NCBI GenBank assembly: GCA_002118135.1
Contig: BDIU01000189.1
Location: forward strand, 1 to 64,000
DNA from: Trebouxia sp. TZW2008
Taxonomy: Eukaryota > Chlorophyta > Trebouxiophyceae > Trebouxiales > Trebouxiaceae
Length of the DNA: 64,000 bases
Direction: 5' to 3'
Part shown: piece by piece, positions 46,001-56,650 of the stretch
How the letters are laid out: every line of letters starts with the position of its first letter
Numbering within the stretch: position 1 is the stretch's first letter
The notes under the pieces: generated by a model
Database searches by the model: none
The model's input: the letters and a program-made list of their open reading frames with translations, nothing else
What the model was told of the DNA's origin: nothing
Position numbers and translations under genes: made by a program

Positions 46001-48683
46001 TGCACCTATGTCAGAGACAAGGACTCAGGCCATGTGAGCATCGATGATCAAGGGCGGCCGAGAGTGTACTATCAAATCAGCAAGCATGATCAGCAGTCCC
46101 TCTGGAAGGCGAGTCATCCCAGAAACCCTTTGTCCCCTTGGGTGCTTGTTGGTGTGATCTGCTCAACTGTCCAAGCAAGCAGTGCAACTTCGACAATTGT
46201 ATTTGCTTTACGCACAAGCAGCATGCAGGGCACAGTGACAGATTTGAATTTGAGTTGTAGCATGTCCTGCCAACAAATTGCATTCTGCCAGGTAACATGG
46301 CCCAGCACTGCTTCTGTAACAGCCCAGCAGAATGTCAGGATCAGCAGTCGAAGCGGACAATGTCAGCAGCAATTGCAGTGACATGATGCTCTTTGAATTG
46401 CTTGCAGGGCATGGAGATTGACATCAGAGCTATGGTAGCAGCTGGATTGGAGATTCTGATAATGGTCGCTAACATCCTTTGAAGTGCTCAGATATGAGAT
46501 GTAAATGACTTACCAGTGCTGGCATCCTGCAGTTGCTTGCAGGGCATGGAGATTGACATGAGAGCTACCCTGGCAGCTGGGGCAGAGATTGTGATAAGCA
46601 TTACTGCTACAAAGATCAGCAGTGATAGCGACATCGTGAAATTTGGAAGACGCCTCGCCTGTACAGGGTTACTTGACTGCACAGGCAGGATAGTGGCCAA
46701 TGTCAAGAGACTTTTTGCTGTCTGAACTTGGTTTGACTTGCTTGCAGGGCATGCAGATTGACACCGCAGCGATGGTGATCTCTGATGCAGCGATAGCAGC
46801 TGCATCAGAGATTGCCAGTAACGGTTGCTGGGTCAGCATGCTATATCATTTGCTGAAATCATCAGAGCAGTGCTGTCATCCTCCAGTATTGTTTGCAGGG
46901 CATGGAGATTGACATCAGAGCTATGGTGGCAGCTGGAGCAGAGATTGTCAGCAATGGTGGGTGGCAGCCGGATGACACCCTGTACCTGGTTGGTAATCCT
47001 GAGGAGGACAAACCAATGATGAACAAGTTTATCAACCGCCTCCATGACCATGGTGAGATTACAACACTGACCACTGACCATAGGGTTTATTACAGGGGGT
47101 TATAGGGTTCTGTCATGATCACGTAAGTACGGGAGTCTGTGGGTGTGTGCAGAAGCCTTACTAAAAGCCTGTAAATTCAAATATGCGTGGTTTTTATGAA
47201 TCTGAAAAGAGACAGGTATCTGTCAAGCATTTAACACCTGCCTGCACAGCACACTATACAGTTGTTTCTTGAATTTTAGTACAGTCCTTACAGCAATGCA
47301 CGTTTCTGACATCGCCGTATGTTGTCTGTTTGATGCGCTGAGCTAAGGGGACCATACGTAAAGATGGGCAACAAAATGCTGATTGAAAGGCTGTGCTTCA
47401 CAGCATTGGTCCGGATGGTGAGTGGCAGGCTGATGACACCTGACACCTGGTACGTGGTTGGCAACCCTCAGGAGGACAAACCCATCATGAACAAATTCGT
47501 CAACTGCCTACATGACCATGGTGATCCTATGACATGCAGCCAAGCAAACTCTTTGCAATTGCTAACAAACTAGATATCGCGCATGCTCAGTTGCAATGCA
47601 TGGTGCATATTCACAATGGACACTGATCTATCTGCGTGGATCTACCATGTATCCAGGCATCAGGTGACTCAAATACATTCAGGCATGTCTGAGTTGACTT
47701 GTGAATGCAACTCACAGTCAGCTTTCACCTATGGTCCAGGTGCATAAGCAGAACATGAGCCACTCATGCTGTTTGGCAAAGACAGTCTCAGCTCATCAGA
47801 CAACAGCACTATAGTCTTGATGACATGCAGAACATGTTTTGTGTCTGCAGGGTATGAGCTGTACAGGCGGCCCTTGTTGAGCATGCACCAGATGGGCAGC
47901 TGCCGCATGGGTTCCTCCCCTGACAACTCAGTGACTAACAGCCAGGGCCACTGCTGGGAGGTGGAGGGGCTATACATCGCTGATGCCAGCTGCTTCCCTA
48001 CTGCTACAGGTACTGTAATCTCTCATTACAATAATCTCAATGATTTCTTTACACATTTCAGCACATATGCTAGGTATGTGTGGCCTAAGTCCTATCTTGC
48101 CAGGCTGGCTTGTTCTGAGCATCACAATAAGCCCTTATGGCAATGGCACTGATCACCAAGAAAATTCTCCATACACCAAATTGTCCTCACACACAGGTAT
48201 TCTAGGGACTGTACATCTGTGATGCCAGCTGCTTCTCAACTGCCACAGGTAACCAAAACCATACAACTGTTGTTGGTTTGAGTCCAGTCATCCCCAATTA
48301 CAACAATCTCCTGGTGGTGTCTTCTTTGGTCGCCTGTCCATCTGTGTCATGTCATCAAGGTACAGACAGTGTGTTCATGTCACACGAATGGTCAGACAGC
48401 CACAAAACCCAAGCCTCAGGATTGATTTGCAATTGCCATCTAGCTTCAGCTGAGGTGTGCGGGGGGTGGCAAGTACTCTTGTGTCCAAGTAACCTTTGAG
48501 CCTCAATCTGGTATCCAGCTTACGCTATGTTGTGCTGCAGGTGTCAACCCCATGATCACCACAGAGTCAATTGCCTATGTGGTGGGTCAGGGTGTTGCTT
48601 CCAACTACAAGCATCTTGCAGGCAGAAAGCGTGCTCCAGTTGACATCACATACGATGATGGCAACGAAGCAAGCAGATCCTGA
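40061..48683 (+). CDS. FAO: Long-chain fatty alcohol oxidase (GMC family, FAD-dependent)
   Basis: Oxidises long-chain alcohols to aldehydes with O2, usually on internal membranes. Exons: 40061 to about 40270, 40286-40403, 40580-40745, 41236-41332, 41574-41743, 42732-42911, 43169-43281, 43947-44077, 44639-44717, 45086-45704, 45908-46108, 46899-47052, 47851-48009, 48541-48683; about 840 aa, somewhat longer than plant FAOs. Family features in order: membrane segment RWRIGCLLLCGFSAIILHFP, ELPLSEREHILQGWA, NPLWPAMGYPG, FAD-binding VIVGSGAGAGPCAAQLAASG, LLATEDGNIFIWAGTTVGGG, FRTPDHVRKEW, CGHCCFGCPSGDKQDMTTTF, MHPGLFAAGAPW, LSMHQMGSCRMGSSPDNSV, GLYIADASCFPTATGVNPMI. An Asn/Ser-rich insert lies after IITSDH. 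All joins from 40286 on agree in phase. Between 40268 and 40286 the frame shifts and no normal-sized intron fits. The intron after 46108 has a GC donor. Confidence 0.92.
41059..41286 (+). repeat. FAO: 114-bp tandem duplication spanning an FAO 3' splice site
   Basis: Two highly similar 114-bp units (starting cagcttctgtttgtgcataa at 41059 and at 41173), each with acceptor catgctgcag/gcgtttgtag (exon starts 41122 and 41236). The unit is 38 codons with no in-frame stop, so both acceptors give the same downstream frame. Confidence 0.92.
41690..42275 (+). repeat. FAO: Five copies of an FAO exon 3' end with donor
   Basis: The exon end agctcagggatctggctgct ... gcaagaccccatcagg (donor at 41744) recurs near 41840-41885, 41975-42022, 42085-42132 and 42215-42270 at roughly 110-120-bp spacing, each still showing gctcagggat and gcaag(c)ccc blocks. 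Confidence 0.88.
42440..42790 (+). repeat. FAO: Three copies of an FAO exon start with acceptor
   Basis: The functional start gcag/cccgagggcaaggagctgga at 42732 is preceded by copies at about 42449 (ccagagggcaaggcgttgca) and 42563 (gcag/ccggagggcaaggagctgg). The second runs on through aagtgtgatgctgtcatagt before diverging. Confidence 0.9.
43605..43960 (+). repeat. FAO: 104-bp tandem array in front of an FAO exon
   Basis: Three to four units containing gtgtggcacagcgtgcattc, ttccattggctgcctcgt, ttgttggctg and gagtgcgacagtgctgt (43621 and 43725 for the first landmark). The final unit ends in the functional acceptor gtcgatgcag at 43946. Confidence 0.85.
44728..44771 (+). repeat. C-tract cluster (G-quadruplex capable on minus strand)
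   Basis: Five runs of 4-8 cytosines separated by A2-A4 immediately 3' of the donor at 44718 in FAO. The spacing suits a four-tract G-quadruplex on the template strand. Confidence 0.85.
45715..45777 (+). repeat. (TGCTG)n pentanucleotide microsatellite
   Basis: About 12 perfect tgctg units starting 11 bp after the donor at 45704 in the FAO intron. Confidence 0.95.
46397..46960 (+). repeat. FAO: Four copies of an FAO exon start with acceptor
   Basis: The functional ttgcag/ggcatggagattgacatc at 46899 is preceded by copies at 46408, 46543 and 46748 (spacings 135, 205, 151), each with an intact ttgcag acceptor and 20-60 nt of exon-like sequence (GMEIDIRAMVAAG, GMEIDMRATLAAGAEIV, GMQIDTAAMVISDAA). 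Confidence 0.93.
47414..47525 (+). repeat. FAO: Second copy of an FAO exon 3' half with donor
   Basis: ggtgagtggcaggctgatga ... gaggacaaacccatcatgaa ... catgaccatg/gtgatc closely copies 46953-47052 of the functional exon, about 470 bp downstream. One extra segment (cctgacac) shifts the frame. Confidence 0.88.
48205..48255 (+). repeat. FAO: Copy of the penultimate FAO exon 3' end
   Basis: gtacatctgtgatgccagct gcttctcaactgccacag/gta mirrors 47970-48012 (tacatcgctgatgccagctg ... actgctacag/gta), with the donor kept. Just upstream (48145-48200) is a decayed relative of the TIR element. Confidence 0.82.
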
Positions 48684-49277
48684 GAGCAATTTGACAGGAC
48701 TCAATGCAAGTGTCATGTATAGCCTAATATGCTCACGCGTGTGCCTTACTCTTGCGCGTAATGTTGCTGCGCTGATATAGCAGTGTGGGAAATGAGCACC
48801 TCGCTATCTAGCCAGCAATGCCTGTTATCCCATATGCACTCTGTAACAATGGCTATTCTTTGTCGATTGACGCATTTCCAGACCTCGAAGGCAGAATGAT
48901 TCTGGTCCATGATGATGATTTGGCATAGCAATCACTTGTACAGTCGTGCCAGCAGTCACTTGCAGTCGTTCAGCGCTGCTACAGTCCTATACTTTGTGCG
49001 TCGCCAAGGCAAAGCTTGTACTTGCGTCTACATGCAGTGCAACATAATTTGCATTTTTGCAGTGTCAAACAGGTGTTACACACATCACGCATCAATTGCA
49101 ACGCAAGCTCCATCCGCGACCGCCCCTGCTAAGGACTCTTGAATGAATGAAATGACCTGCTGAGTGGTGCACCAGTCCAAAGCGCAAGTTCAAAGCGGTG
49201 TTAATTGTGCGTTGCTCAAGCGCTTAAACAGCAGGTAAAGGGATGTGGCAAGCAGCAATTATCACAGGAATGGGCAT
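48684..49277. other. Convergent intergenic region
   Basis: 594 bp between the FAO stop (+) and the hydrophilin stop (-). No gene is seen. A tgtaa motif, the usual chlorophyte poly(A) signal, occurs at 48841, about 160 bp after the FAO stop. Confidence 0.4.
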
Positions 49278-50759
49278 TTAAAACACGCCGCCCTGTCCTG
49301 AAAGCCCCTGACCCCTAGCAGCTTCTATTTGCCTTCCAGCAGTGTCGCCTGACTCATTGCCTGTACTGCCTGCGCCTGTGCCTGCCAACTGCTGTCGCTC
49401 CTGCCCACTCTGTCCTGCTGTACCTCCTGGAATGCCTCCTGACATGCCACCTGTTGGCACAACATACATGTGTCTATAGCATCTGCACGCAAACTGACAA
49501 CTTGAGGGTGTTTCCTGATAAGTGGAGAAGATGCAGACACCCGCATCTACATCAGCACAGAAAGAGATAAGACTCAACAACTTCCTGGAATGCCTCCTGA
49601 CGTGCCATCTGTTGGCATAAAATGCATCATTTCACATGGGCCTCATGTAAAACAGTGTTGGTGAGTGGGCGGGTAACAACTGAGCAACGTGTCAGCGTTC
49701 AATGCAACTATCATGCAGTACATGATAGTTTGTGGATGTTTCCTGACATGCCGCCTGTTGGCACAACATACATGAGTTTGTATCAGCTTGCAACTTGATC
49801 CATTGTGGGTGCCTCCTGACATTACCGCTGTTGGCACAGCATTTGTCTGTGTATGCTCAGATCGTCGTCTTGATGCAACTGTGTCATGCTTGGGTCTCCC
49901 AGGTACAGGCTTTAAGGACTTGCTATCAAGAATGTCTAAGCAGTAACCTAGGATGGGTTGTTAGAAGAATGCTGTGAGCAATCAGTAGCAGGAGCCACCT
50001 GTGCTACTAACATAGAGCTTATGCAGTATGATGACATAGCATACTTGGCAATGACACTGGTCAATAACAATGCATGCAGACCATGAATGAATCCGTCAGA
50101 CAGATGATCTGTGAGGTCTGCATGCATTATCAGTGACCAGTGCTATTGACAAGTATGCTCTGCCATTTGGTGCATCCACACATGTCAGGAGATGCAGAAC
50201 TTGAAGAGTGAACCATATCAAAGGGGCTGGTGCACACCTGCACCACCACTGCCATAGCCACCCACAGTTGCGCCTGAGAGAGTTCCATCAGCACCTCCTA
50301 CAGTGCCTGCAGTCAGGCATGCATGTAAATGACAGCTGACCTGTGATGCAGCCAGGTGTGACGGCATGTGGTATATGTTGTTCACCATACAAACAGAACA
50401 CACAGCTGGTATGTGTGTCCAACTGTGTGATTGTGTGTGATCACTGAAAGCAAGTGTGTGTTTGCAGTTGCTGGGGACAGTTTGTTGCACGCACCTGAGA
50501 CATCAGATGGCGATTGTGCATATGCTGTTGAGGGGTTTGGGCCCTTGTCACCGCCTGACTTGTTCTGCTGAAGCTTCTCTGCGAAAGTCTGCGCGGCAAA
50601 TCAGCATGTAGATCACGTGCAATGTAGTCGAGTACGGTGTCTTGTTGAAGGCACGCGCTGGACGACGCCGAACAACCGGAATGACAGCAAGCAGGATCAA
50701 GCAGATTTGCATGCCGAAGCTTGCGGATGCTTCCTACCTCTTTTCCGGCGTCCGACATG
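49278..50759 (-). CDS. Small Gly-rich hydrophilic protein (hydrophilin/LEA-like)
   Basis: Four exons (50759-50739, 50588-50495, 50306-50238, 49450-49278) join in frame to 118 aa with all phases matching. The protein starts MSDAGKETFAEKLQQNK and is rich in Gly, Ser, Ala, Gln and Thr with no hydrophobic stretch (GGADGTLSGATVGGYGSGGA, GGMSGGIPGGTAGQSGQERQ, ending LSGQGGVF). This composition is that of hydrophilins or disordered stress proteins. I do not recognise a specific family. No signal peptide. Confidence 0.75.
49440..49850 (-). repeat. Four copies of the hydrophilin exon-4 acceptor and start
   Basis: The functional gccaacag/gtggcatgtcaggaggca at 49450 has copies at 49608 (gccaacag/atggcacgtcaggaggca), 49754 (gccaacag/gcggcatgtcaggaaaca) and 49827 (gccaacag/cggtaatgtcaggaggca), on the minus strand in the preceding intron. 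Confidence 0.92.
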
Positions 50760-51336
50760 GTGATTGATGTGCTTTTAGAAAATGCAAAGGCACACGTCAA
50801 TGGAGAATGTTCAGATTGCTTTGCGATTCAACGCTGGCTACCACCACAAACAAGAAATGCAGAGCTACACGCCAGCTAGGGCCTGCACAGGGTACGCATT
50901 TACCGTGGCGCAGAACACCTTGATCTTGTGAGTTTGACCATTTTGAAGTTTCTGACACTCATGCTCGCCTTGCGCATGCTTGTGGTCCGGATAATCATGA
51001 CCAATACTTCGAACTTGATCGACCATGCGCCGCACTGCTGTCACCTGACATAGGGTAATCACCATGCTGCATTGGCATCATGGCACCATTGCATCATGGC
51101 ATGATACAAACTGCATTGTCTGTTCTTGCAAATCTGCGATCCAGCTTGCTCTTCCAAGAGCAGTGATTGCACCTCATGTGAGCAAATTGTAACAAGGACA
51201 CAGGCTTTTAACACATGCATGGCAGATCTAGCTAAACTAGCTGTGGACCAAGCATCGACATTGCTACTCCTAAAATTTCTCAGCAGAGACAGTTTGAGCC
51301 CAGACAACAAGCATGCAATGTTCTCGACGTCCGAAA
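50760..51336 (-). other. Intergenic region with an unassigned coding-like exon
   Basis: 577 bp between the hydrophilin start and the GnT-I-like stop. A minus-strand segment at about 51035-50905 is preceded by tatgtcag and reads VTAVRRMVDQVRSIGHDYPD then HKHAQGEHECQKLQ before a GTAAAT donor candidate. It could be a 5' exon of the hydrophilin gene or a small separate gene. I cannot place it. Confidence 0.35.
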
Positions 51337-54300
51337 TCACTTTGTGGGAACACAAGGGCACAGGCGTAACGTGGAGGGATTTGCTGCATCACACTTGGGC
51401 TGCTTCTGGTTGACAAGGCATGTCTGATGCGAGCCCAAAGACGCATCATTCACATAAGTTGGGACATCATTTCCCAGCTCAACTGCGCACCCCTGCTCAC
51501 ATGGAAACTGCTTGGACAGCTCTTCACAGCTGTTGATGAACCAGAACTCTTGCTGATCGCAGTGCATGTTCTGATCCCTGCAGGGAACAATTGATTTTTC
51601 AATTAACGGCTGCTTTTGGTTGCCAGACACAGTCACCTGTGCTTTCAGGCCAGGAAGTTCAATGAGTCACATCTGGCTCCCTAACCTGGACTGTGAACTT
51701 TGTTGATTGTTTGACTACGTTGACCAATTGTTGACCCATGCATGCATCAAATGGCAACTAGAGTTGGTACAGACATAAGTCCTGAGTCACACATGCATTG
51801 CATGAACAGCTCACTGGTTTGCTGCTGATGGTCAACGGTGCAAAAGACATGTCCCTGCTGCAAACCCTACAAGGATGCTTGCAGTAAGGTGAAGACACCA
51901 GCAAGACAAGCCCTTGTAATGCTGCATTGCATGCTAGCCTAAACAGAGTCATTTTCTGGCCTGAGTAGCAAGTATGCATGCGAGGGAGGTCAAAGCCGTG
52001 CCAAAAGACATCTTTGATCTCAGCATAGGCATGCAGCCTGTGTACCAACAGCTTGCAGACCACGGATGGACAGCAGATGCAAAAGGTAATGTGCTCAAGC
52101 AAAACACCACTCTTGCAAATATTGCACACAACAGAGAGACATAAGCCCCAAAATTACATACGCAATACATACATCATGCTGAAATGGTCTGAACAATGCA
52201 GTCATTTTCACTAAGGGCTAAGGCTTCTGCAAGGAGCATCAAGCAAACGCGGCTTGACAGAATATACCGGCAAGCAGCGAGGCAGGATTGGTGCTGGGCT
52301 GCAGCAACTGCTGTGAGGCCTGGTTTTGGTTTCAGTCTGTGTTGCTCTGGCAGCAGGGGACAGAAGCGCTGGTCTGCTAGCAATAGCAGGGCTCCCTTGA
52401 CAGGCAGGCGAGTCACAAAGTGGTGATGGCCTCTTGGAAAGGGCCAGACGCCTAGCTTGCGGGCTGTACGTGGGTAGGACTCCGCTGTGTACAGTGCCAG
52501 ATAGACCTGCATTGCACGATTGGCCCATGATACTGTATAGAAAATGCAACTGCAAGCAGCAGCAAGGCTCCCTTGACAGGCAGGCGAGTCACAAAGTGGT
52601 GGTGCCCTGTTGGGAAGGGCCAAACGCCTAGCTTGCGGGGTGTACGTGGGTAGGACTCTGCAGCCAGATAAACCTGCAGTGCACAAAAGGCGTTTGACCT
52701 GGCCTTTGGCAAGGCGCCTCATTCCAAAAGACAGGCTCATAAGTCAAGGCAGACTGGAAGCGCCCAAGCACTGCTTGTAAATTGACACAAGACAATAGCA
52801 ACAATGCAGGCTACATCAGCAAGGCCTTACCTGCCCTTGGGCTAGATTTCTGGTTCCAACAGGCAGGCTCAAGAGCTGTGCGTCCTGTGAGAGGGCCACC
52901 AGCTGCCGCTCGTATTCCTCCTCCAACAGGTATGACAAGTCACCATAGTCCATCACCTGCACCAACCATGCTGTCTTTGATGCAGCGACAAATTGTGATA
53001 GATCATCATCTGCTCAAATGAGCTGTGCATCCTGCGAGAGGGTCACTAGCTGCCGCTCGCGATTCCCCTCCAACAAATACGACATGTCACCGGGGTCCAT
53101 CATCTGCCCCAATGATGCTATTTTGGGCTATCATTTGCACCACGTTACAAGTTGAAATTGATACGTGAGCATTGATCACAAAATCAGACACCTCCAGCAA
53201 ACACTGATTGTGCAGGTTTTGCTAGATGAGCAGCGCAAACAACAGCTGCATGAGCACCTCAAAGTCCTCAAAGTGCATTGCATGGAAAGGCAAGATATCT
53301 GGAATGCTTTCGGATGCATATGACACACATATTACACAGCAATGAACTAGTACCAAGACTTGCAGTGCCTTGATAACTGCACTGTCGATGGTAGGCGTGT
53401 TGCCTGCTGCATCTCTCAGATGCAGAATGCAGTTTCGAACTTCTGCGATGCTTGCGTTGCGTAGTTTTGGCTACATCTGTCAAAATTGGATCAACACAGA
53501 GAAGATGAGCCCTCGCGCAGATACGACACTTATGAATCAAGAAATGGCTCAAAATATTGGTGACACGTACCTGTTCCTGGCTAAAAGTCATCTGAGAGAG
53601 GTACCGCTTGAACACTTGGCTGTTCATGTTGACGCCCTTCTCGCCAATGTTGAAATTCCTGTTGACTTCAGGGAAGACACATTCTCGCCCTGCAATCATG
53701 ATGACTGTTGCTGTGGGCAGTCAAGCAATACGGCGTTCTTTACTTGGCAATTCAAGTCATGGAATGAGCTCAACATGTAAAGAGCATCCCCGTACCTCTG
53801 CTCATGCTGCCATTGACACAGGTCGGCCTAGGAAGATTGCAAATGACATTGATCTGTCTGATTTTCAGAAGTTGAATATCAAATGTCCTTACAAAGCGGC
53901 TCAGAACAGACCTGCCTGACGAGACAGGACTTGGGCCACACACACCTAGCACATGTGCTGGAATGTGTAGTCATTACTGTTTATCGTTTTGCTGCCATTG
54001 ACACCGTGTCTTGCACATTCACAAGCCGGGCAATACAGCAAGGCCTCTGCTGACGTGCTGCAAGTGACTGCAGCTGCATGAAACATGCATACACAAGCAT
54101 ATGCCGAGTCATTGGCCGTGCAGAACATCATTTGGCACAGAATTGTCTCAACTGACTGCCAACAGTCAATTGTCACACATGCTTATTGCGACGCCCAAGT
54201 TGAGCTGGCCTGGCAAGACAGGTCCAGTCACATACGCCAACCGCTTATGTCGGCACCTGCAACAATCAATTTTAGCTAATATGACACACGCAACAAAGGC

Positions 54301-56650
54301 ATCACAGGTTTGGTACCTTTGGAGGTGGTGTTGAGGCGCATCCAGTGGTCCCAGCTCTGCTTGGGCCATAGGGGGCTCAGCTCCAGCCAAAGCTGCCGCC
54401 GCAGCATCCACCCAAGCCCAGGAAAGTAAGATGTACGCAACTGCACCATGCCAGGTGTAAACATTACAATCTGACTGGCAATAAATTTCAAAAGTGTTGA
54501 TATTAAAGAGTTTTTGTGCAACAAGGACAGCGAGAGTTTGCTAGCAGTGAATTTAACCTGGACGGGTGACTTTGTCCAATGATCCAGGTCTTCTCAACAA
54601 CTGTGTCTGTGTTTATGTGGCTTGCAAATCCTGCTACAGATATGCACCTTGAGATGCTGATAAGTTGTTTCAGCCCACACACAGTCCTCATTATCAGCTT
54701 CCAGCAATGTCATGAGAGGATATTTGCACATCTCTGTGTCAGCTGTAGGCACAAAGTGGAACCCAATAGTTTGTATTGACGTTGACTTGCACGATGCTTA
54801 ATGCAGACCGACGCACATGCCAAGCAAAATGATGCTGCTGCTGTGGATTACTTGCCAGCTGTTGCACAGGATGTGTATCTACCATGCGCATAGGGCCCCA
54901 GTCAAAGCTCTTCAGGCGGTTGCCATTCCTGGTGAGCAAGCACTACAGGCTAGGGTCCTGCTCCAACAGCGCGGCTGTTGCAGCAAAGAAGTGCAGGAGC
55001 AACAGAATGACAGAGGAGGTGTGTGTACCATGTGCACAGGGTCCTGGTCAAACCTTCGGGCTGTTGTCACACAGCAGAACTTGTCACACAGCAGAAGGGC
55101 CTGGGAGGTAAATGTACCATGCGTATAGGGTCCCAGTCAAAGTTCTTGAGGCCGTTGTCATTCCAGGTTGAGACGCACCAAAGGCTAGGGTCCTGCTCCA
55201 ACAGCACTGCTGTGGCGGCGAAGAAGTGCAGGAAGTCTGGGCTGAACAACATGTCATCCTCGACAATGATCACATGACTGTGCTGCTTCTCCAGAAACGC
55301 TTTGTCCAAAGCCCACTTATAGTGCTGTGACAGCCAAGCATGCCCTGGCTGCATCAAAACATGCCTTAGAAACGAGGAAAACAGAATACAAGGGATTAAG
55401 TAAATGGCCAGGCGCCGTGATGAGAGCAGCTCATACAGAAAGACAGCCCAAGCAGCGAGGAATGACATGTAACTGAACACAGATAACAGACAGCGGAGTG
55501 CTTTGTGACAGGAGCGTCTGCATGCAAAAGCAGTGTGAAGCTGAAGTCATGCATGCATGCACAACAAAGTCGGGATTGCAACAGGAACAAGCCAGATAAA
55601 ATTCTGATTTGCCTCCATGACATTTGTCATGGCATGCATAGTCAGCATGCAGACCAAACTTGCTCTTGTCTGGGGCATGCTGCAGCTACAAAACTCATCT
55701 ATCGGGTTTTCATAGACAAACCAGTGTATCAACATGCCTGGTTTGATGCTGCGCTCACACCATTGAGCACGGCAGAAAGTGCACTAAAAAACCAAGTAGC
55801 TCTATAGCGGTTTGTCAGCAAGCTCTCAGCCGTCCAAACAGGTATGCCAGTCGCTGCCAGGGTCAGTCATGGACGGAGCATCCAACAGAACAAGCAACAG
55901 CTGCAATACATAACTATAGCTGCAACTGCAGCCTTGCCTGATCAGGACCCAGCTGAGGGACTCTGTCACGCTGCCAGTGCTCAAAGCCCTTGGTATCAGC
56001 GGATGCAAGCAGCTGCTGCCCAAACTGCTGTACAACATCCCTGACTGCAGTGTCATGCCCGTCTTGAGAGACATACACTGTCACCAGATCAAGACCTGAT
56101 AGCTCTGACAAGCTGGCCAGTGTCTGCTGCAGGTACTTGGTCCTGCATAGGCCATATAGAGTGGACGACATGTGCAAGGACGGATCTGCTCTTGCACTAA
56201 ATTGGGCAAAGTTTCATGCCCACAGGGAGCTCCGTATGGACTAGTGTCCTCAGATAGTGGTGTCGTCATGCAGCAAATCTTGAAACAAGCTGAAGCTTTG
56301 CTATACCTATTGTAGCACACCAAAACAACAGCAGCATTGGTCAACTCTTGCCCACTGCCGTTACCCTTGATGCGTTTCAGTTGTGTTGAACCAGCGGCAC
56401 GGCGTGGTACAAGTGCATTGCTGAGGGACACATTGACTGGTCGGGGAAGTCCGTTTTGGAACGATCTGTGCAGTTCTTCAAGGTCAATGGGCGGGCTCCT
56501 GCTTTTTTCCATGAGCTCGTAGCGCGCAAGCTCTGCTCTGTGTGACTGACTGTCTACTTGATGAGCTGTGTAGTACTGCCACTCCAGGATGCCAGCAATG
56601 CTGAACATGACAGCATTGAAAGCTAACAAGACCTTCAGCTGGGTGTTCAT
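51337..56650 (-). CDS. MGAT1: GnT-I-like GT13 N-acetylglucosaminyltransferase with Cys-rich C-terminal domain
   Basis: Type II Golgi enzyme that adds GlcNAc to N-glycans. Eight exons (56650-56307, 56142-55938, 55348-55118, 54440-54317, 53689-53571, 52956-52831, 52506-52268, 51577-51337) join in frame to 542 aa. A signal-anchor (LLAFNAVMFSIAGILEW, about residues 8-24) and stem precede AAVVLVCYNR and LDLVTVYVSQDG. The metal-binding motif is EDD in HVIIVEDDMLFSPDFLHFF (about 213-215), followed by DPSLWCVSTWNDNG, RTSYFPGLGWMLRRQLW and a downstream CVFPEVNRNFNIGEKGVNM. DLSYLLEEEYERQL also fits GnT-I. After residue about 440 it extends into SCLAACRDQNMHC ... CEELSKQFPCEQGCAVELG ... LRLCPCVPTK, a Cys-rich tail like that at the end of MGAT5-type enzymes. 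The intron after 55938 has a GC donor. Confidence 0.9.
52553..52673 (-). pseudogene. Duplicate of GnT-I-like exon 7
   Basis: Same acceptor and frame as the accepted exon at 52506. Both read VYL...AESYPRT(P/A)RKLGVWPFP(T/R)G then HHHFVTRLPVKGALLLLA, but this copy lacks the downstream part that leads to the Cys-rich tail. The 167-bp offset and near identity show a recent tandem duplication. It may be an alternative exon. Confidence 0.85.
53022..53103 (-). pseudogene. Degraded duplicate of GnT-I-like exon 6
   Basis: ggcag/atgatggaccccggtgac reads MMDPGDMSYLLEGNRERQLV against VMDYGDLSYLLEEEYERQLV in the accepted exon at 52956, then meets a stop. Offset 147 bp. Confidence 0.85.
54883..55130 (-). 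repeat. Two extra copies of the GnT-I-like exon-3 3' end with donor
   Basis: The accepted exon end (cctatacgcatg/gtacat, donor at 55117) is followed by a short copy at about 55080-55029 and a longer one at 55000-54883 that still matches FAATA-LLEQDPSL but has an in-frame TAG before ending cctatgcgcatg/gtagat. Confidence 0.88.

Noticed and set aside
51126..51413. Plus-strand 95-codon frame
   Set aside because: Its second half is antisense to the last GnT-I exon, and no splice or homology support was found.
53268..53699. 143-codon minus-strand frame as a stand-alone protein
   Set aside because: Only 53689-53571 is coding (GnT-I exon 5); the rest is intron read-through after a clear donor.
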